Below, piece after piece: positions 1 to 8,365 of a DNA stretch of 42,747 nucleotides (positions are counted from its first letter, which is position 1; each line of letters begins with the position of its first letter). Origin of the DNA: Hyphomicrobiales bacterium (GTDB lineage Bacteria > Pseudomonadota > Alphaproteobacteria > Rhizobiales > Rhizobiaceae); contig JAJFHT010000149.1 of assembly GCA_021775495.1 (NCBI GenBank), forward strand, positions 1 through 42,747, written 5' to 3'. The notes beneath the pieces are model-generated. The model was not told the DNA's origin, did no database searches, and worked only from the letters and a program-made list of their open reading frames with translations. A program made the translations under genes and the position numbers.

Positions 1-78
1 AACAACGGCAATGGCAGTGAACCAGTGGAAGGTAATCGAAAGACGCGAATATCCGTCGTCACTGCTTTGGCTGGCCAT
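1..78 (-). CDS. Cytochrome b561 family protein, N-terminal fragment (cut by window edge)
   Basis: Only the first 26 codons are inside the window, reading leftward from an ATG at 78 that has a good GGAGG-type ribosome site about 7 bases upstream. The peptide has a short polar lead, then Tyr10-Ser-Arg and an Ile-Thr-Phe-His18-Trp stretch running into a hydrophobic helix. This resembles the start of bacterial cytochrome b561 (CybB-like) proteins, in which a His in the first helix binds heme b. Members are four-helix inner-membrane di-heme proteins that pass electrons from quinol. The rest lies outside, so the call is a family resemblance from a short piece. Confidence 0.55.
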   Translation of the reverse strand, partial: MASQSSDDGYSRLSITFHWFTAIAVV

Positions 79-185
79 AATCGTTCCTCCGAATAGGCCA
101 TTGGACCATAAGCAGGTTGGAGACTGGAGGTGAAGTTAACTACAGGTAAAGAAGTGTAAAGTTCGACAGGGCGAACCGGCTGCAA

Positions 186-674
186 TCAGTCGGCGATCGA
201 GATTGACGGGTCGCCAAGCTCCAAAGTCATGTAGATGCTGTGCGGATCATGACGGTAATCGGCAAAGGGTCCGCATACGACAAAACCGGATTTGGAATAA
301 AGTGCACGCGCCGGTGCGTATGCGCCGACCGATCCTGTTTCCAGGCTGATGCGGGTAAATTCATGCCGCCGCGCTTCATCGATGAGAAATCGCAGGATCT
401 CCACACCCACGCCTTTACCCCGGTGGCCTTTTGCCGTGTGCATAGACTTTATTTCGCATTGCTGGTCCCCGAGGGATTTCAACGCACCGCATCCGAGTAG
501 TTCCGTTTCATCCCATACCGTCCAGAATTCGACCGCCGGAGCAGTTAACTCGTTCATATCCAAAGCGTGAAGGCTACCGGGTGGCGACAAACGTTTCATT
601 TCATCCAGATGGGCGGTCAGCAGTGCGATCGTTTCCGGTTCCTCAAGACCGCCCCTTCGAACTTCCAACCGCAT
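186..674 (-). CDS. GNAT family N-acetyltransferase
   Basis: A 162-residue protein with the single-domain GNAT fold. The acetyl-CoA pyrophosphate loop is visible as His-Arg-Gly-Lys-Gly-Val-Gly near residues 83-89, followed by the usual helix. A C-terminal Ala-Arg-Ala-Leu-Tyr...Gly-Phe segment (about residues 122-131) is typical of motif B. Length is normal for the family. GNAT enzymes move an acetyl group from acetyl-CoA to an amine; the acceptor cannot be read from the sequence. It points away from the next GNAT gene across a 181-bp divergent gap. The ATG at 674 has only a weak ribosome site, so the start is less certain than the function. Confidence 0.85.
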   Translation of the reverse strand: MRLEVRRGGLEEPETIALLTAHLDEMKRLSPPGSLHALDMNELTAPAVEFWTVWDETELLGCGALKSLGDQQCEIKSMHTAKGHRGKGVGVEILRFLIDEARRHEFTRISLETGSVGAYAPARALYSKSGFVVCGPFADYRHDPHSIYMTLELGDPSISIAD

Positions 675-855
675 ACTCTGTGTCCCCTTCGTTCGCCGGC
701 AGATGGTTCATAATTTACACCACTTTGGTTAGAATTACTTACGAAATCTGGACCAAAAATCAATCTTGATCAGGCCAATGGGACGGCTCAGAACAGGATA
801 TATTCGGATCATGTGAACGGCCATCCGCTTCGCCCCGCGTGCCAAAGAGGGAACC

Positions 856-1305
856 ATGACGATCCGACCGGCAACTGTGAACGACCTGCCTGCTATTCGC
901 CAATGCGCCCGGGAAGCCTACTCACAATATGTCGAACGGATCGGTAAAGAACCAGCACCGATGATAGCGGATTTTGAAGAACAAGTTCGCAGCAAGATCG
1001 TATTTGTCGCCGAGGACAGCACCACCCGGATTCAGGGATTCATTGTGTTCTACAGGCGGAAGGACCACATGCATCTGGAGAATGTGGCGGTCGCCTCGGA
1101 GCATCGGGGAAAAGGTGTTGGCAGGGCGCTAGTAGAATATTGCGAAGCGACAGCTCGCAATAATGGAGATCCGGCTGTCGAACTGTACACAAACGAAATG
1201 ATGACCGAAAATCTCACGCTGTATCCGCGATTGGGATACCAGGAGATTGGCAGATGGAGTGAGGATGGCTTCAACCGCGTCTTCTTCAACAAGCGAATTT
1301 CTTAG
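856..1305 (+). CDS. GNAT family N-acetyltransferase
   Basis: A 149-residue single-domain GNAT protein. It begins with the common Thr-Ile-Arg-Pro-Ala-Thr opening. The CoA loop is Glu-His-Arg-Gly-Lys-Gly-Val-Gly near residues 82-89, preceded by a Leu-Glu-Asn-Val-Ala-Val beta strand. The C-terminus carries the Asn-Leu-Thr-Leu-Tyr...Leu-Gly-Tyr motif seen in RimI-like members. An AGAGGGA ribosome site sits 5 bases before the ATG. The stop codon overlaps, on the other strand, the stop of a broken acyltransferase, which suggests a rearrangement at this junction. Substrate unknown; a small-molecule amine is as likely as a protein N-terminus. Confidence 0.87.
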   Translation: MTIRPATVNDLPAIRQCAREAYSQYVERIGKEPAPMIADFEEQVRSKIVFVAEDSTTRIQGFIVFYRRKDHMHLENVAVASEHRGKGVGRALVEYCEATARNNGDPAVELYTNEMMTENLTLYPRLGYQEIGRWSEDGFNRVFFNKRIS

Positions 1306-1690
1306 AACTTGATGTGGCGGGGGAAAGCGAATTCACGCTCGAACTGTGGCAGCTTGTCCGAGGGCAGAACCAGGCCGTCCAGCACGCCACAAGGATGATT
1401 GGCAACGAATACGACCGGGCCGGACACCGGGACGTCTCGCCAGGTCCGACAGTCGCTGATGATCCGCAGTTGAAACAGGTTCACAGCAGACAAAAAAAAT
1501 TCGGTGGCGGTTCGGAGGCATCGAGATAATGGCCATACAGCCGTTTCAGCCCCGGTTGACCACCAAGCTTTTCGACGGTCTGTATAAAAGATCTTCTGGC
1601 GAACGACTGGGTCGGTGTCGAATAGGCAAAATGGATTTTTGTTGTCTCGAGCTGGCGGCTGTCATCGAATCGGCCTTCCTGTTGACTGCA
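1302..1690 (-). pseudogene. PlsC-like lysophospholipid acyltransferase remnant (frameshifted and truncated)
   Basis: Two minus-strand frames together resemble the N-terminal part of a 1-acyl-glycerol-3-phosphate acyltransferase (PlsC/hemolysin) protein. The upstream frame (about 1690-1498) holds a Gln-Ser-Phe-Ala-Arg-Arg-Ser-Phe-Ile-Gln-Thr-Val-Glu segment and a Lys-Arg-Leu-Tyr segment. The second frame (1493-1302) holds Val-Val-Phe-Val-Ala-Asn-His-Pro followed by Gly-Val-Leu-Asp-Gly, the catalytic His-Pro-x-Gly-x-x-Asp region. The frame changes near a run of eight A bases at about 1493-1500. The protein then stops about 25 residues after the active site, so roughly 150 or more C-terminal residues are missing. 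I see no good start codon. The frameshift could be a sequencing error; the truncation could not. Confidence 0.65.
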
Positions 1691-1830
1691 TCGGCCGAAG
1701 ATGCATTGCTTTCATGAAGGTGCTGCGACTGAAAATTTGCAGAAAAGTGACGGGAATGGCCGGATGCCATCGAGGTCAATTGTAGTTTTTGCGCGACCGG
1801 GCCGGACACGCAATTTCGGGCGTACTGTAG

Positions 1831-3384
1831 ATGAGTAACACCACTGCTCTGTTCCGCGAGATCGAGCTCAAATTCGAGGTCACCCGTGACCAGATGCGGC
1901 GCCTTCGTAGCAAACAGGTTCTCAAGGATTTGGGTGACGGCCCTCAACAAGAGGCCACATTGCGTTCGATCTACTACGACACCCCGGATCAGGCTTTGCG
2001 GGATCACGGCATGTCGCTACGTGTCCGCCAGAATGCCGATGGTTGGGTGCAGACTGCAAAAATCGGCCGCGATCTGATGGCCGGTCTTTCCAGTCCGATC
2101 GAAATCGAGCATCCGGTCCCCGGCCCTGCTATCGACATCGGCAAACTAAAAAGCACCGGAGTTGCGGACGAAGTCGTCAAATTGCTGGACAAATCGTCCC
2201 TCGTCCCGATGTTTGAAACCATATTCTCCCGCACCACACGCCAATTGCGAGCACCCTGCGGTGCGGCAGTGGAAGTTGCATTTGACAGCGGCAAAGTGAA
2301 GGCCGGCAATTCGACGAGCCAAATTAGGGAGATGGAACTGGAACTCAAATCCGGCGAACGATCCGCGCTGTTTGCTCTGGCCGAACAGCTGACCAGTGGT
2401 GAAGCCGTGCGCTTTTCAGATTGGTCGAAGGCGGAGCGCGGCTTCCGCCTGTGTGGCGGCCAACTCGATACGGTCCCGGATCCACAGGCCTATGTCACGC
2501 CTGATATATCGCGAACCTCAACCACTGCGGAGGCTTTCAGCTCTCAATTGCAAGCCTGCGCGCGCCAAATAGCCCATAACTGGAAGGTCGTTCTCGACAG
2601 CGATGCTGTCGAGGGTCCGCACCAATTGCGCATCGGGTTGCGGCGCCTGCGCAGTACTCTGCGGGCATACAAGACGGTTGCAGACAGCAAAAACCTCCGC
2701 CACCTGGACCGGAAGGCGAAGCAACTTGCCGCTGTCGCCGGCCAGTTGCGCGATGCGGATGTTCTTGTTGAGGAAATCGTTTCCGCGCCAGCAATGCCGG
2801 ACGGTACAGAACTTACGGGGTTGCGCGAACTGCTTGAAGCGGAACGCAAGATCATTCGCTCCGATGTCCGGGCCAAACTGGCTGGCGACGATATGATGCG
2901 GCTGTTGCTCAGACTTGGGGCTTTTATCGAATCTCCCAAGAAGCAAATACCGAAAAAGAAGAACCGAAACCGGCCGGTTATCAGCATCGCGAACTCAGCA
3001 CTTCGAAAGAGTTGGAGCAAAGTGGAAATGAAGGGTCGTGACATAGCGCGCCTGACCATCGAGGAGCGCCATTCGATGCGCAAATCCCTCAAGGAACTTC
3101 GCTATCAGATTGATGCATTCGCAAACCTCTATCCGCGCCACAAGGTCAAACCATTCTGCAAGAAACTAAAGTCACTGCAGGATGTATTTGGATATTTGAA
3201 CGATGTGGCAATGGCGGAACGAATAACCAGCTTGATCTCGGCCAAACAGGCCGCGAAACCAAATATTCAACGTGCAGCCGGATTTGCACTCGGGTGGCAT
3301 ACGGCCCGTTCACAGTTTGCATGGCGCCAGGCCCGCCACGAATGGAAGGACCTGGAGCGCAGCCGGAAATTCTGGAAGGCCTGA
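1831..3384 (+). CDS. CYTH and CHAD domain-containing protein (inorganic triphosphatase-like)
   Basis: A 517-residue two-domain protein. The N-terminal CYTH domain (about residues 8-205) starts with the signature Glu10-Ile-Glu12-Leu-Lys14, the metal and triphosphate binding ExExK motif at the tunnel entrance. The C-terminal CHAD domain (about 235-515) is helical and rich in His, Arg and Lys, with a Gly-Pro-His-Gln-Leu-Arg...Leu-Arg-Arg-Leu-Arg segment near 262-275 typical of polyphosphate-binding CHAD proteins. Relatives such as E. coli YgiF hydrolyse inorganic tripolyphosphate, and CHAD domains bind polyphosphate. No signal peptide is seen, so it is probably cytoplasmic. The ATG lacks a clear ribosome site. 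Monocistronic, convergent with the desaturase-like gene 8 bases downstream. Confidence 0.9.
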   Translation: MSNTTALFREIELKFEVTRDQMRRLRSKQVLKDLGDGPQQEATLRSIYYDTPDQALRDHGMSLRVRQNADGWVQTAKIGRDLMAGLSSPIEIEHPVPGPAIDIGKLKSTGVADEVVKLLDKSSLVPMFETIFSRTTRQLRAPCGAAVEVAFDSGKVKAGNSTSQIREMELELKSGERSALFALAEQLTSGEAVRFSDWSKAERGFRLCGGQLDTVPDPQAYVTPDISRTSTTAEAFSSQLQACARQIAHNWKVVLDSDAVEGPHQLRIGLRRLRSTLRAYKTVADSKNLRHLDRKAKQLAAVAGQLRDADVLVEEIVSAPAMPDGTELTGLRELLEAERKIIRSDVRAKLAGDDMMRLLLRLGAFIESPKKQIPKKKNRNRPVISIANSALRKSWSKVEMKGRDIARLTIEERHSMRKSLKELRYQIDAFANLYPRHKVKPFCKKLKSLQDVFGYLNDVAMAERITSLISAKQAAKPNIQRAAGFALGWHTARSQFAWRQARHEWKDLERSRKFWKA

Positions 3385-3392
3385 TTCCCAGT

Positions 3393-4616
3393 TCATGGTT
3401 TTCCGGCGTCGAGGCGACGCAAACGGTGTAGGGGGTCCAGTGACCTGAGCGAGCGCCATTCCTGATTTTGGCAGAAGATTCCGGCACACCCTTTCAGTCG
3501 AATGAGATCCGGTCCGGCCGGCGAAATGCTACCGCTATAGGTTCTGCCATCCTCCGGATTGATCAAACGCCCTTCCTCCCAGCGCTTTCCGGTCCAGCGC
3601 AGGTTGCGGATCATGATGCCGCCGATTTTCAGGTGACGCGTCAGGCGTTTGCTCCAGACCCAGACAAGCCTGCCACAGAGAGTTGACGAGCCGTCCGCAC
3701 AGGGTTCGAAGGAAATGACAGCGCCGATGCCCGGCGTGACCCAATGGCCGGATATCCGTTCCTGACGCGCTTCCGCATTCATTGGATATCCACCAAGCGC
3801 CAGCATGACAACGGCGGCTGGAACGACGACCGGCAATCGGCGAACCGGTTTTGCCACCGCCGCAAAGCACCGATGATATTCGGGATTCTCCGTCCCCATC
3901 CATCGGTCCCACCATGTGAAATAGAGTCCCATGTTCCAGCCCGCATGAGCATGATGCAGGTCGTGATGGGTCACCGTTGTGAGCCAGTCGAACAGCGGCC
4001 GTCCATCCGACCGGGCCGGAAACACTTCATAACCGCAATGGCCGATCGCGTTTCTCAGCATCATGTGTGCGGTAAAGAACAGCAACGCCAGTGGATGGGC
4101 CGGCACGATCAGTAACACCAGCGGGAAAAACGTCGCGTTGATAACCGCTTCACCAGCATCGAAACTGTAGGATGTGAATGGTGTTGGATAGTAAGATCGA
4201 TGGTGCAGTCGGTGCAGCTTCCTGATGAACCGCTGGCGGTGCATCAGCCGATGCGTCCAGTAGAAATAGGCATCATGCAGAATGATGATGAGAACGGTGG
4301 ACAGCAGCAGATAGCCGAGCCCCATTTCCTCGATATCAAGATATATCTGGAAAAATCCGAAAGCCTTGCCTGCGGCAATCGATGTCCCGACAGCAGAAAA
4401 GATCAACACAGTCCGCAGGCTGGCGGTAATTTCACTGCGGATCTGGCCGGATGGCGGGTTTTCACCGCGTATTTTCCGAGCCGCCAGACGGGTGGACAAA
4501 AGGATATTGACAATGAGGTACACCCCTCCGGCTCCCAGAACATAACGCAGAAGGTCCTGAGTGATGACTCCGGGAAAGGATTGAAAATAGATCGAAACGG
4601 GTTCTGGGATTTGCAT
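3393..4616 (-). CDS. Sterol desaturase/fatty acid hydroxylase-like protein fused to a DUF2147 domain
   Basis: A 407-residue fusion. Residues about 20-250 form an integral-membrane fatty acid hydroxylase-type domain with the three di-iron histidine clusters: His122-Arg-Leu-Met-His126, His135-Arg-Leu-His-His139 and His217-His-Asp-Leu-His-His222. These enzymes use O2 and a di-iron site to hydroxylate or desaturate lipids. A hydrophobic segment (about 260-283) resembling a signal peptide follows. Residues about 288-392 then match DUF2147, a small usually exported domain with conserved Gly-x-Trp near the start and Cys-Gly-Arg-Leu. The segment between suggests that DUF2147 is placed in the periplasm. 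Each domain is normally a separate protein. It lies 104 bp downstream of the AraC regulator on the same strand. Confidence 0.85.
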   Translation of the reverse strand: MQIPEPVSIYFQSFPGVITQDLLRYVLGAGGVYLIVNILLSTRLAARKIRGENPPSGQIRSEITASLRTVLIFSAVGTSIAAGKAFGFFQIYLDIEEMGLGYLLLSTVLIIILHDAYFYWTHRLMHRQRFIRKLHRLHHRSYYPTPFTSYSFDAGEAVINATFFPLVLLIVPAHPLALLFFTAHMMLRNAIGHCGYEVFPARSDGRPLFDWLTTVTHHDLHHAHAGWNMGLYFTWWDRWMGTENPEYHRCFAAVAKPVRRLPVVVPAAVVMLALGGYPMNAEARQERISGHWVTPGIGAVISFEPCADGSSTLCGRLVWVWSKRLTRHLKIGGIMIRNLRWTGKRWEEGRLINPEDGRTYSGSISPAGPDLIRLKGCAGIFCQNQEWRSLRSLDPLHRLRRLDAGKP

Positions 4617-4720
4617 GGAATGCTCCGGTTTTCAGAATGACCGGAGGAAACAATGCAAGGCGACCGCGGTCGCGCTGATTTCGAGTTTGGGGTCTGATTT
4701 TCAGAATCGGCCGGCCTATT

Positions 4721-5758
4721 TCAGTTCTGACCGGCTTCGTTCAGCTTGCGCCGCCTGAATTCCGTCGGGCTTTCACCAACAATGCTTCGAAAGGCGCGAT
4801 TGAACGGACCAAGCGAGGAATATCCGCAGTCAAAGGCAATGGTCAGGATCGGTGTTTCGGCCGACTGCGCATCGGACAGGATTGCACAGGCAGCCGAAAT
4901 TCTGCGTTCATTCATGAAGGCGGTGAAATTGCGGTACCCCAATCCCTGATTGATGACCCGGCGCAATCGATGTTCCGGGGCGCCGAGCTCTTCGGCCAGC
5001 CTGCCGATGGTCAAACCCTCACGTCGCCAGATCTCCGCATCCATTCCGGAATTCAACCGAAGCAGCAATGCGTTCTCAGCTGCTGACAATCCATTTTCTT
5101 CCCGCGTCCGCGCCCGCTGCCCGCCGGCCCATAATTCGTCGCGCAGGCGCATGGACCACAAGGCAAATACGGTCGACAGAAGCAGAATGGCTGCCGCATG
5201 CAGCGGAAACACAAAGGCTGGAAGCGGTCCATCCTCAACAGTCACTTCCACCGCCGTAATCACCAGCCCGAGGAGTGCCGAAATAATAAGAAACCAGCGG
5301 CGGAAATGCCGGCGCGGTTCATCTAGATCGGCGGCGGCAGTACGGACGGCGATCAGGACCAGGTGCACATAGAGTGCTGCAACAACGGCTCCCCGGAACA
5401 GGCCCGCACCAGCCACCCGATCAATGGCGAAAACCGGAAGCACGACAAGAAGCAACGGAATAACGTGCCAGCCACGCCAGCGAAAACCATCGTCGAATAT
5501 GGCGAGAAACGTCCACCAGAACAGGAACGGAACGAACACGGGCAGGTAACGGATTGCCTTTGCAGCCGGTCCGATTTCGTCTCGCAGCATCGGAGAGGAA
5601 ACCAGGATATAGCAAATCAGCGAAAGGCAAAGTGCCGACGCAAGAACCTGTGCAACTGCAATCGACCGGACCGTGATGAAACGCAACAGTTGCAGACAGA
5701 GAACCCCGATCCCCGCGCCACGCAATACATGATCGAATGTTTCAATCCATGTCTGCAT
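4721..5758 (-). CDS. AraC family regulator with N-terminal membrane domain
   Basis: About 345 residues from the ATG at 5758; a TTG eight codons upstream is an alternative start. The first two thirds contain about seven hydrophobic helices separated by short polar loops, forming a membrane domain. The C-terminal ~100 residues are an AraC-type double helix-turn-helix: Gly-Leu-Gly-Tyr-Arg-Asn-Phe...Asn-Glu-Arg-Arg-Ile, then Ile-Ala-Phe-Asp-Cys-Gly-Tyr...Phe-Asn-Arg-Ala-Phe and Pro-Thr-Glu-Phe-Arg. Such proteins are thought to sense a membrane or periplasmic cue directly. It is the likely upstream gene of the desaturase-DUF2147 fusion and may control it; this is inferred from order and strand only. 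Confidence 0.88.
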   Translation of the reverse strand: MQTWIETFDHVLRGAGIGVLCLQLLRFITVRSIAVAQVLASALCLSLICYILVSSPMLRDEIGPAAKAIRYLPVFVPFLFWWTFLAIFDDGFRWRGWHVIPLLLVVLPVFAIDRVAGAGLFRGAVVAALYVHLVLIAVRTAAADLDEPRRHFRRWFLIISALLGLVITAVEVTVEDGPLPAFVFPLHAAAILLLSTVFALWSMRLRDELWAGGQRARTREENGLSAAENALLLRLNSGMDAEIWRREGLTIGRLAEELGAPEHRLRRVINQGLGYRNFTAFMNERRISAACAILSDAQSAETPILTIAFDCGYSSLGPFNRAFRSIVGESPTEFRRRKLNEAGQN

Positions 5759-5807
5759 TGGCTCGGGGTCCGACCGCGGCAATCATGGCCGAGGGATCAG
5801 GTGAATT

Positions 5808-6980
5808 TCACCCATTGTTCGGCATCGCGGTCTCGACAAGATTGGCCCAGTAGGAACAACCGATCGGAATGACCTCATCGTTGAAATCGTATTCGGGATG
5901 GTGGACCTGTGCCGTGTCGCCCTGGCCGACGAAGATGAACGCGCCGGGCCGGGCTTCCAGCATGAAGGAGAAATCCTCACCTCCCATGACAGGCGGTGTG
6001 TCGGTGTTCACCCGGTCCTCTCCTACGACGTTGCTGGCGATGGATGCGGCAAACACCGTTTTTTCCGGGTCATTGGCTGTCACCGGATAGTGACGCTGAT
6101 AATCGAACACCGCTTTCGCGCCGAATGTCGCGGCGACATGTTCGACGATTTCGCCCATGCGCTTTTCAGCCAGGTCACGAACCTCCGGTTTCAGTGTACG
6201 GACCGTGCCGGTCATCGTGGCGGTCTGCGGAATAACATTGAACGCCTTTCCGGCATTGAAGGTCGTCACCGAGATGACGATGGATTCAAGCGGATCGACA
6301 TTTCGCGAAGGGATGGATTGGAATGCCTGTACCATCGCCGAGCCGACAACAACCGGGTCAATGCCGTTGTGCGGGCGCGCCGCGTGGGCGCCGATGCCTT
6401 CGATTTCGATCTCGAACATGTCGGCCGATGCCATCAGCGGGCCCGGTCGTATGGCGAACTGGCCAACCGGAAGGCCGGGTGCGTTGTGCATCCCATAGAC
6501 TTCCTGGATGCCGAACCGGTCCATCATCCCATCCTCAACCATCTCCCGGCCGCCGCCGCCGCCTTCTTCAGCCGGTTGAAAGATCACCACAACGGTGCCA
6601 TCGAAATTGCGTGTTTCGGCAAGATATTTCGCCGCCCCGAGCAACATCGCAGTATGACCGTCATGGCCACAGGCGTGCATCACGCCTTCGGTTTTCGACG
6701 CGTGTTCGTGCGGCGTGATTTCGTCGATCGGCAACGCATCCATGTCGGCACGCAACCCGACGACTTTTCCGCTGGTGTTCCTGTTGCCTTTGATGACGCC
6801 GACGACACCGGTTCGCCCGATGCCAGTGACGATCTCGTCGACGCCGAACTCCTTCAGCTTTTCTTCAACCAAAGCCGCTGTGCGGTGGACATCGAAAAGC
6901 AGTTCGGGATGGGCGTGAATGTCTCGGCGCCAAGCCGTTATTTCATCATGAAAGTCCGCGATCCGGTTTACGATGGGCAT
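5808..6980 (-). CDS. M20 family amidohydrolase (hippurate/IAA-amino acid hydrolase type)
   Basis: A 390-residue zinc hydrolase of the M20D amidohydrolase group. Near the N-terminus it has the Arg-Arg-Asp-Ile-His-Ala-His-Pro-Glu segment typical of the group. The metal-binding region follows as His-Ala-Cys-Gly-His-Asp-Gly-His (about residues 103-110) and a catalytic Pro-Ala-Glu-Glu-Gly pair near 136-140. Family members cleave N-acyl or N-aroyl amino acids in the cytoplasm. A GGAG ribosome site lies about 9 bases before the ATG at 6980. It sits 51 bp downstream of an ArgE-like gene on the same strand, and both are divergent from a peptide-type ABC importer. This suggests that the imported compounds are deacylated here. 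Confidence 0.92.
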   Translation of the reverse strand: MPIVNRIADFHDEITAWRRDIHAHPELLFDVHRTAALVEEKLKEFGVDEIVTGIGRTGVVGVIKGNRNTSGKVVGLRADMDALPIDEITPHEHASKTEGVMHACGHDGHTAMLLGAAKYLAETRNFDGTVVVIFQPAEEGGGGGREMVEDGMMDRFGIQEVYGMHNAPGLPVGQFAIRPGPLMASADMFEIEIEGIGAHAARPHNGIDPVVVGSAMVQAFQSIPSRNVDPLESIVISVTTFNAGKAFNVIPQTATMTGTVRTLKPEVRDLAEKRMGEIVEHVAATFGAKAVFDYQRHYPVTANDPEKTVFAASIASNVVGEDRVNTDTPPVMGGEDFSFMLEARPGAFIFVGQGDTAQVHHPEYDFNDEVIPIGCSYWANLVETAMPNNG

Positions 6981-7031
6981 GAATATTTCTCCTGCGTAAT
7001 GGTAATACGATATTGGTTCTTTTCAGGCGGG

Positions 7032-8189
7032 TCAGGCGACCAGCCGATCGGTGATCGACCGGACAAATGCCGCGCCTTTGTCGAGTTGTTCCAGTGTTAT
7101 GAATTCATCGGCCTGATGGGCCTGATCAATCGAACCGGGCCCGCAGACCACTGTCGAAAATCCCCCATCCTGAAACTGTCCGGCTTCCGTGCCGTATGAG
7201 ACGACATGGGACCCGTTGTCTCCCGTTATCGAACGCGCGATTTGTTCAGCCATGCCATTGGTCTCCGGCTGCAAGGCGGGCACATCGGCAAACACCTCCA
7301 GCGAAATGCCTGCTTCGGGGTGTTTTTGTTTCATCTCGGCGTCGAGTTCGCCCACATAGGTGCGGTAACGATCAAAATAATCCTGTGTGAATTCACCAGG
7401 GATGGTTCGGATGTCGGTTGTGAACCAGCAATCCTTGGCGACGATATTTTGCGCGGTTCCGCCTTCGACAAGGCCGCAGTGCAAGGTTGTGTAGGGCGGC
7501 ACGAAGGGATTGGCCGGATCGGCGGCCTCAATGTTGTGCCGTGTTGTTTCATCCATCCAATTGATCAGGCGCGCGGCAAAGAAGATGGCAGATACGCCGG
7601 TATGCATCAGCCCCGAGTGCACTTCGACGCCCCTCACCCGCGTTGTCACTCCAAGGAACCCTTTGTGAGCGGTGACGACCTCCATCATTGTCGGCTCGCC
7701 GACAATGACCGCACGCGCGGGCGGCTGGTTTCGGCGCATTTCGCGGATCATGTCCGGAGCGCCGAGACAGGCCAGTTCTTCATCGTAGGACAGGGCAATA
7801 TGAACAGGCCTCGAAAGTCCGCGTGCCAGCATTTCAGGGACCGCGGCGAGAGCTATGGCGTTGAAGCCTTTCATGTCGCACGTGCCGCGACCGTACAGCC
7901 GGCCATCGCGTTCCGTTAGTTCGAACGGATCGCTCGTCCAGTTCTGTCCGGCGACCGGCACGACATCGGTGTGCCCGGAAAAGACGATTCCACCCGGTTC
8001 CATTGGCCCGATCGTTGCATAGAGATTGGCCTTGGTTTTTTCGCTGTTGAAAACCTTGTGGCTGGAAATGCCATGACCGGCAAGGTAGTCGCCGACAAAA
8101 TCGATCAACGGCAAGTTGCTTTCTTTCGAGACCGTAGGAAAACCCACAAGTTTCGCCAGCATTTCACGCGGGGAATAGGTTTCTGTCAC
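7032..8189 (-). CDS. argE: Acetylornithine deacetylase-like M20 peptidase
   Basis: About 385 residues from a GTG at 8189, chosen because AAAGGA lies about 9 bases upstream; an in-frame TTG at 8207 has no such site. It has the ArgE/DapE metal motif Phe-Ser-Gly-His-Thr-Asp-Val-Val-Pro, a second ligand cluster around Arg-Gly-Thr-Cys-Asp-Met-Lys-Gly, and the catalytic Asp-Glu-Glu-Leu-Ala-Cys-Leu-Gly. The dimerisation domain with Gly-Val-Glu-Val-His-Ser is in the middle. ArgE releases ornithine from N-acetylornithine, but alphaproteobacteria often use ArgJ for that step. Placed beside an amidohydrolase and a peptide importer, this copy may act on imported N-acyl amino acids instead. The gene symbol is by similarity. 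Confidence 0.8.
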   Translation of the reverse strand: MTETYSPREMLAKLVGFPTVSKESNLPLIDFVGDYLAGHGISSHKVFNSEKTKANLYATIGPMEPGGIVFSGHTDVVPVAGQNWTSDPFELTERDGRLYGRGTCDMKGFNAIALAAVPEMLARGLSRPVHIALSYDEELACLGAPDMIREMRRNQPPARAVIVGEPTMMEVVTAHKGFLGVTTRVRGVEVHSGLMHTGVSAIFFAARLINWMDETTRHNIEAADPANPFVPPYTTLHCGLVEGGTAQNIVAKDCWFTTDIRTIPGEFTQDYFDRYRTYVGELDAEMKQKHPEAGISLEVFADVPALQPETNGMAEQIARSITGDNGSHVVSYGTEAGQFQDGGFSTVVCGPGSIDQAHQADEFITLEQLDKGAAFVRSITDRLVA

Positions 8190-8365
8190 GCAGTCGGGTC
8201 CTTTCAAGAATGCCGCGAACCTAATTCATAGGCGATCGATTTGAAAAGCCCGTTCCGTTGATTCTTCGTAACAGACCGGCTGGACCCTTTGAAATTCTTG
8301 TGCTTATGTTCCGTCTCCAAATGGGAGTTGTACAAATTACCCGCGTACATGAAGGAACAAACTTA

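Noticed and set aside
758-774. Possible FNR box in the gap between the two GNAT genes
   Set aside because: ATCAA and TTGAT are present but in the reverse order and with a 2-base spacer, which does not fit TTGAT-N4-ATCAA.
5898-7199. Long plus-strand open frame of 433 codons opposite the M20 amidohydrolase
   Set aside because: It is antisense to a gene with clear M20 motifs; its translation is rich in His and Arg with no domain features, typical of a shadow frame in GC-rich DNA.
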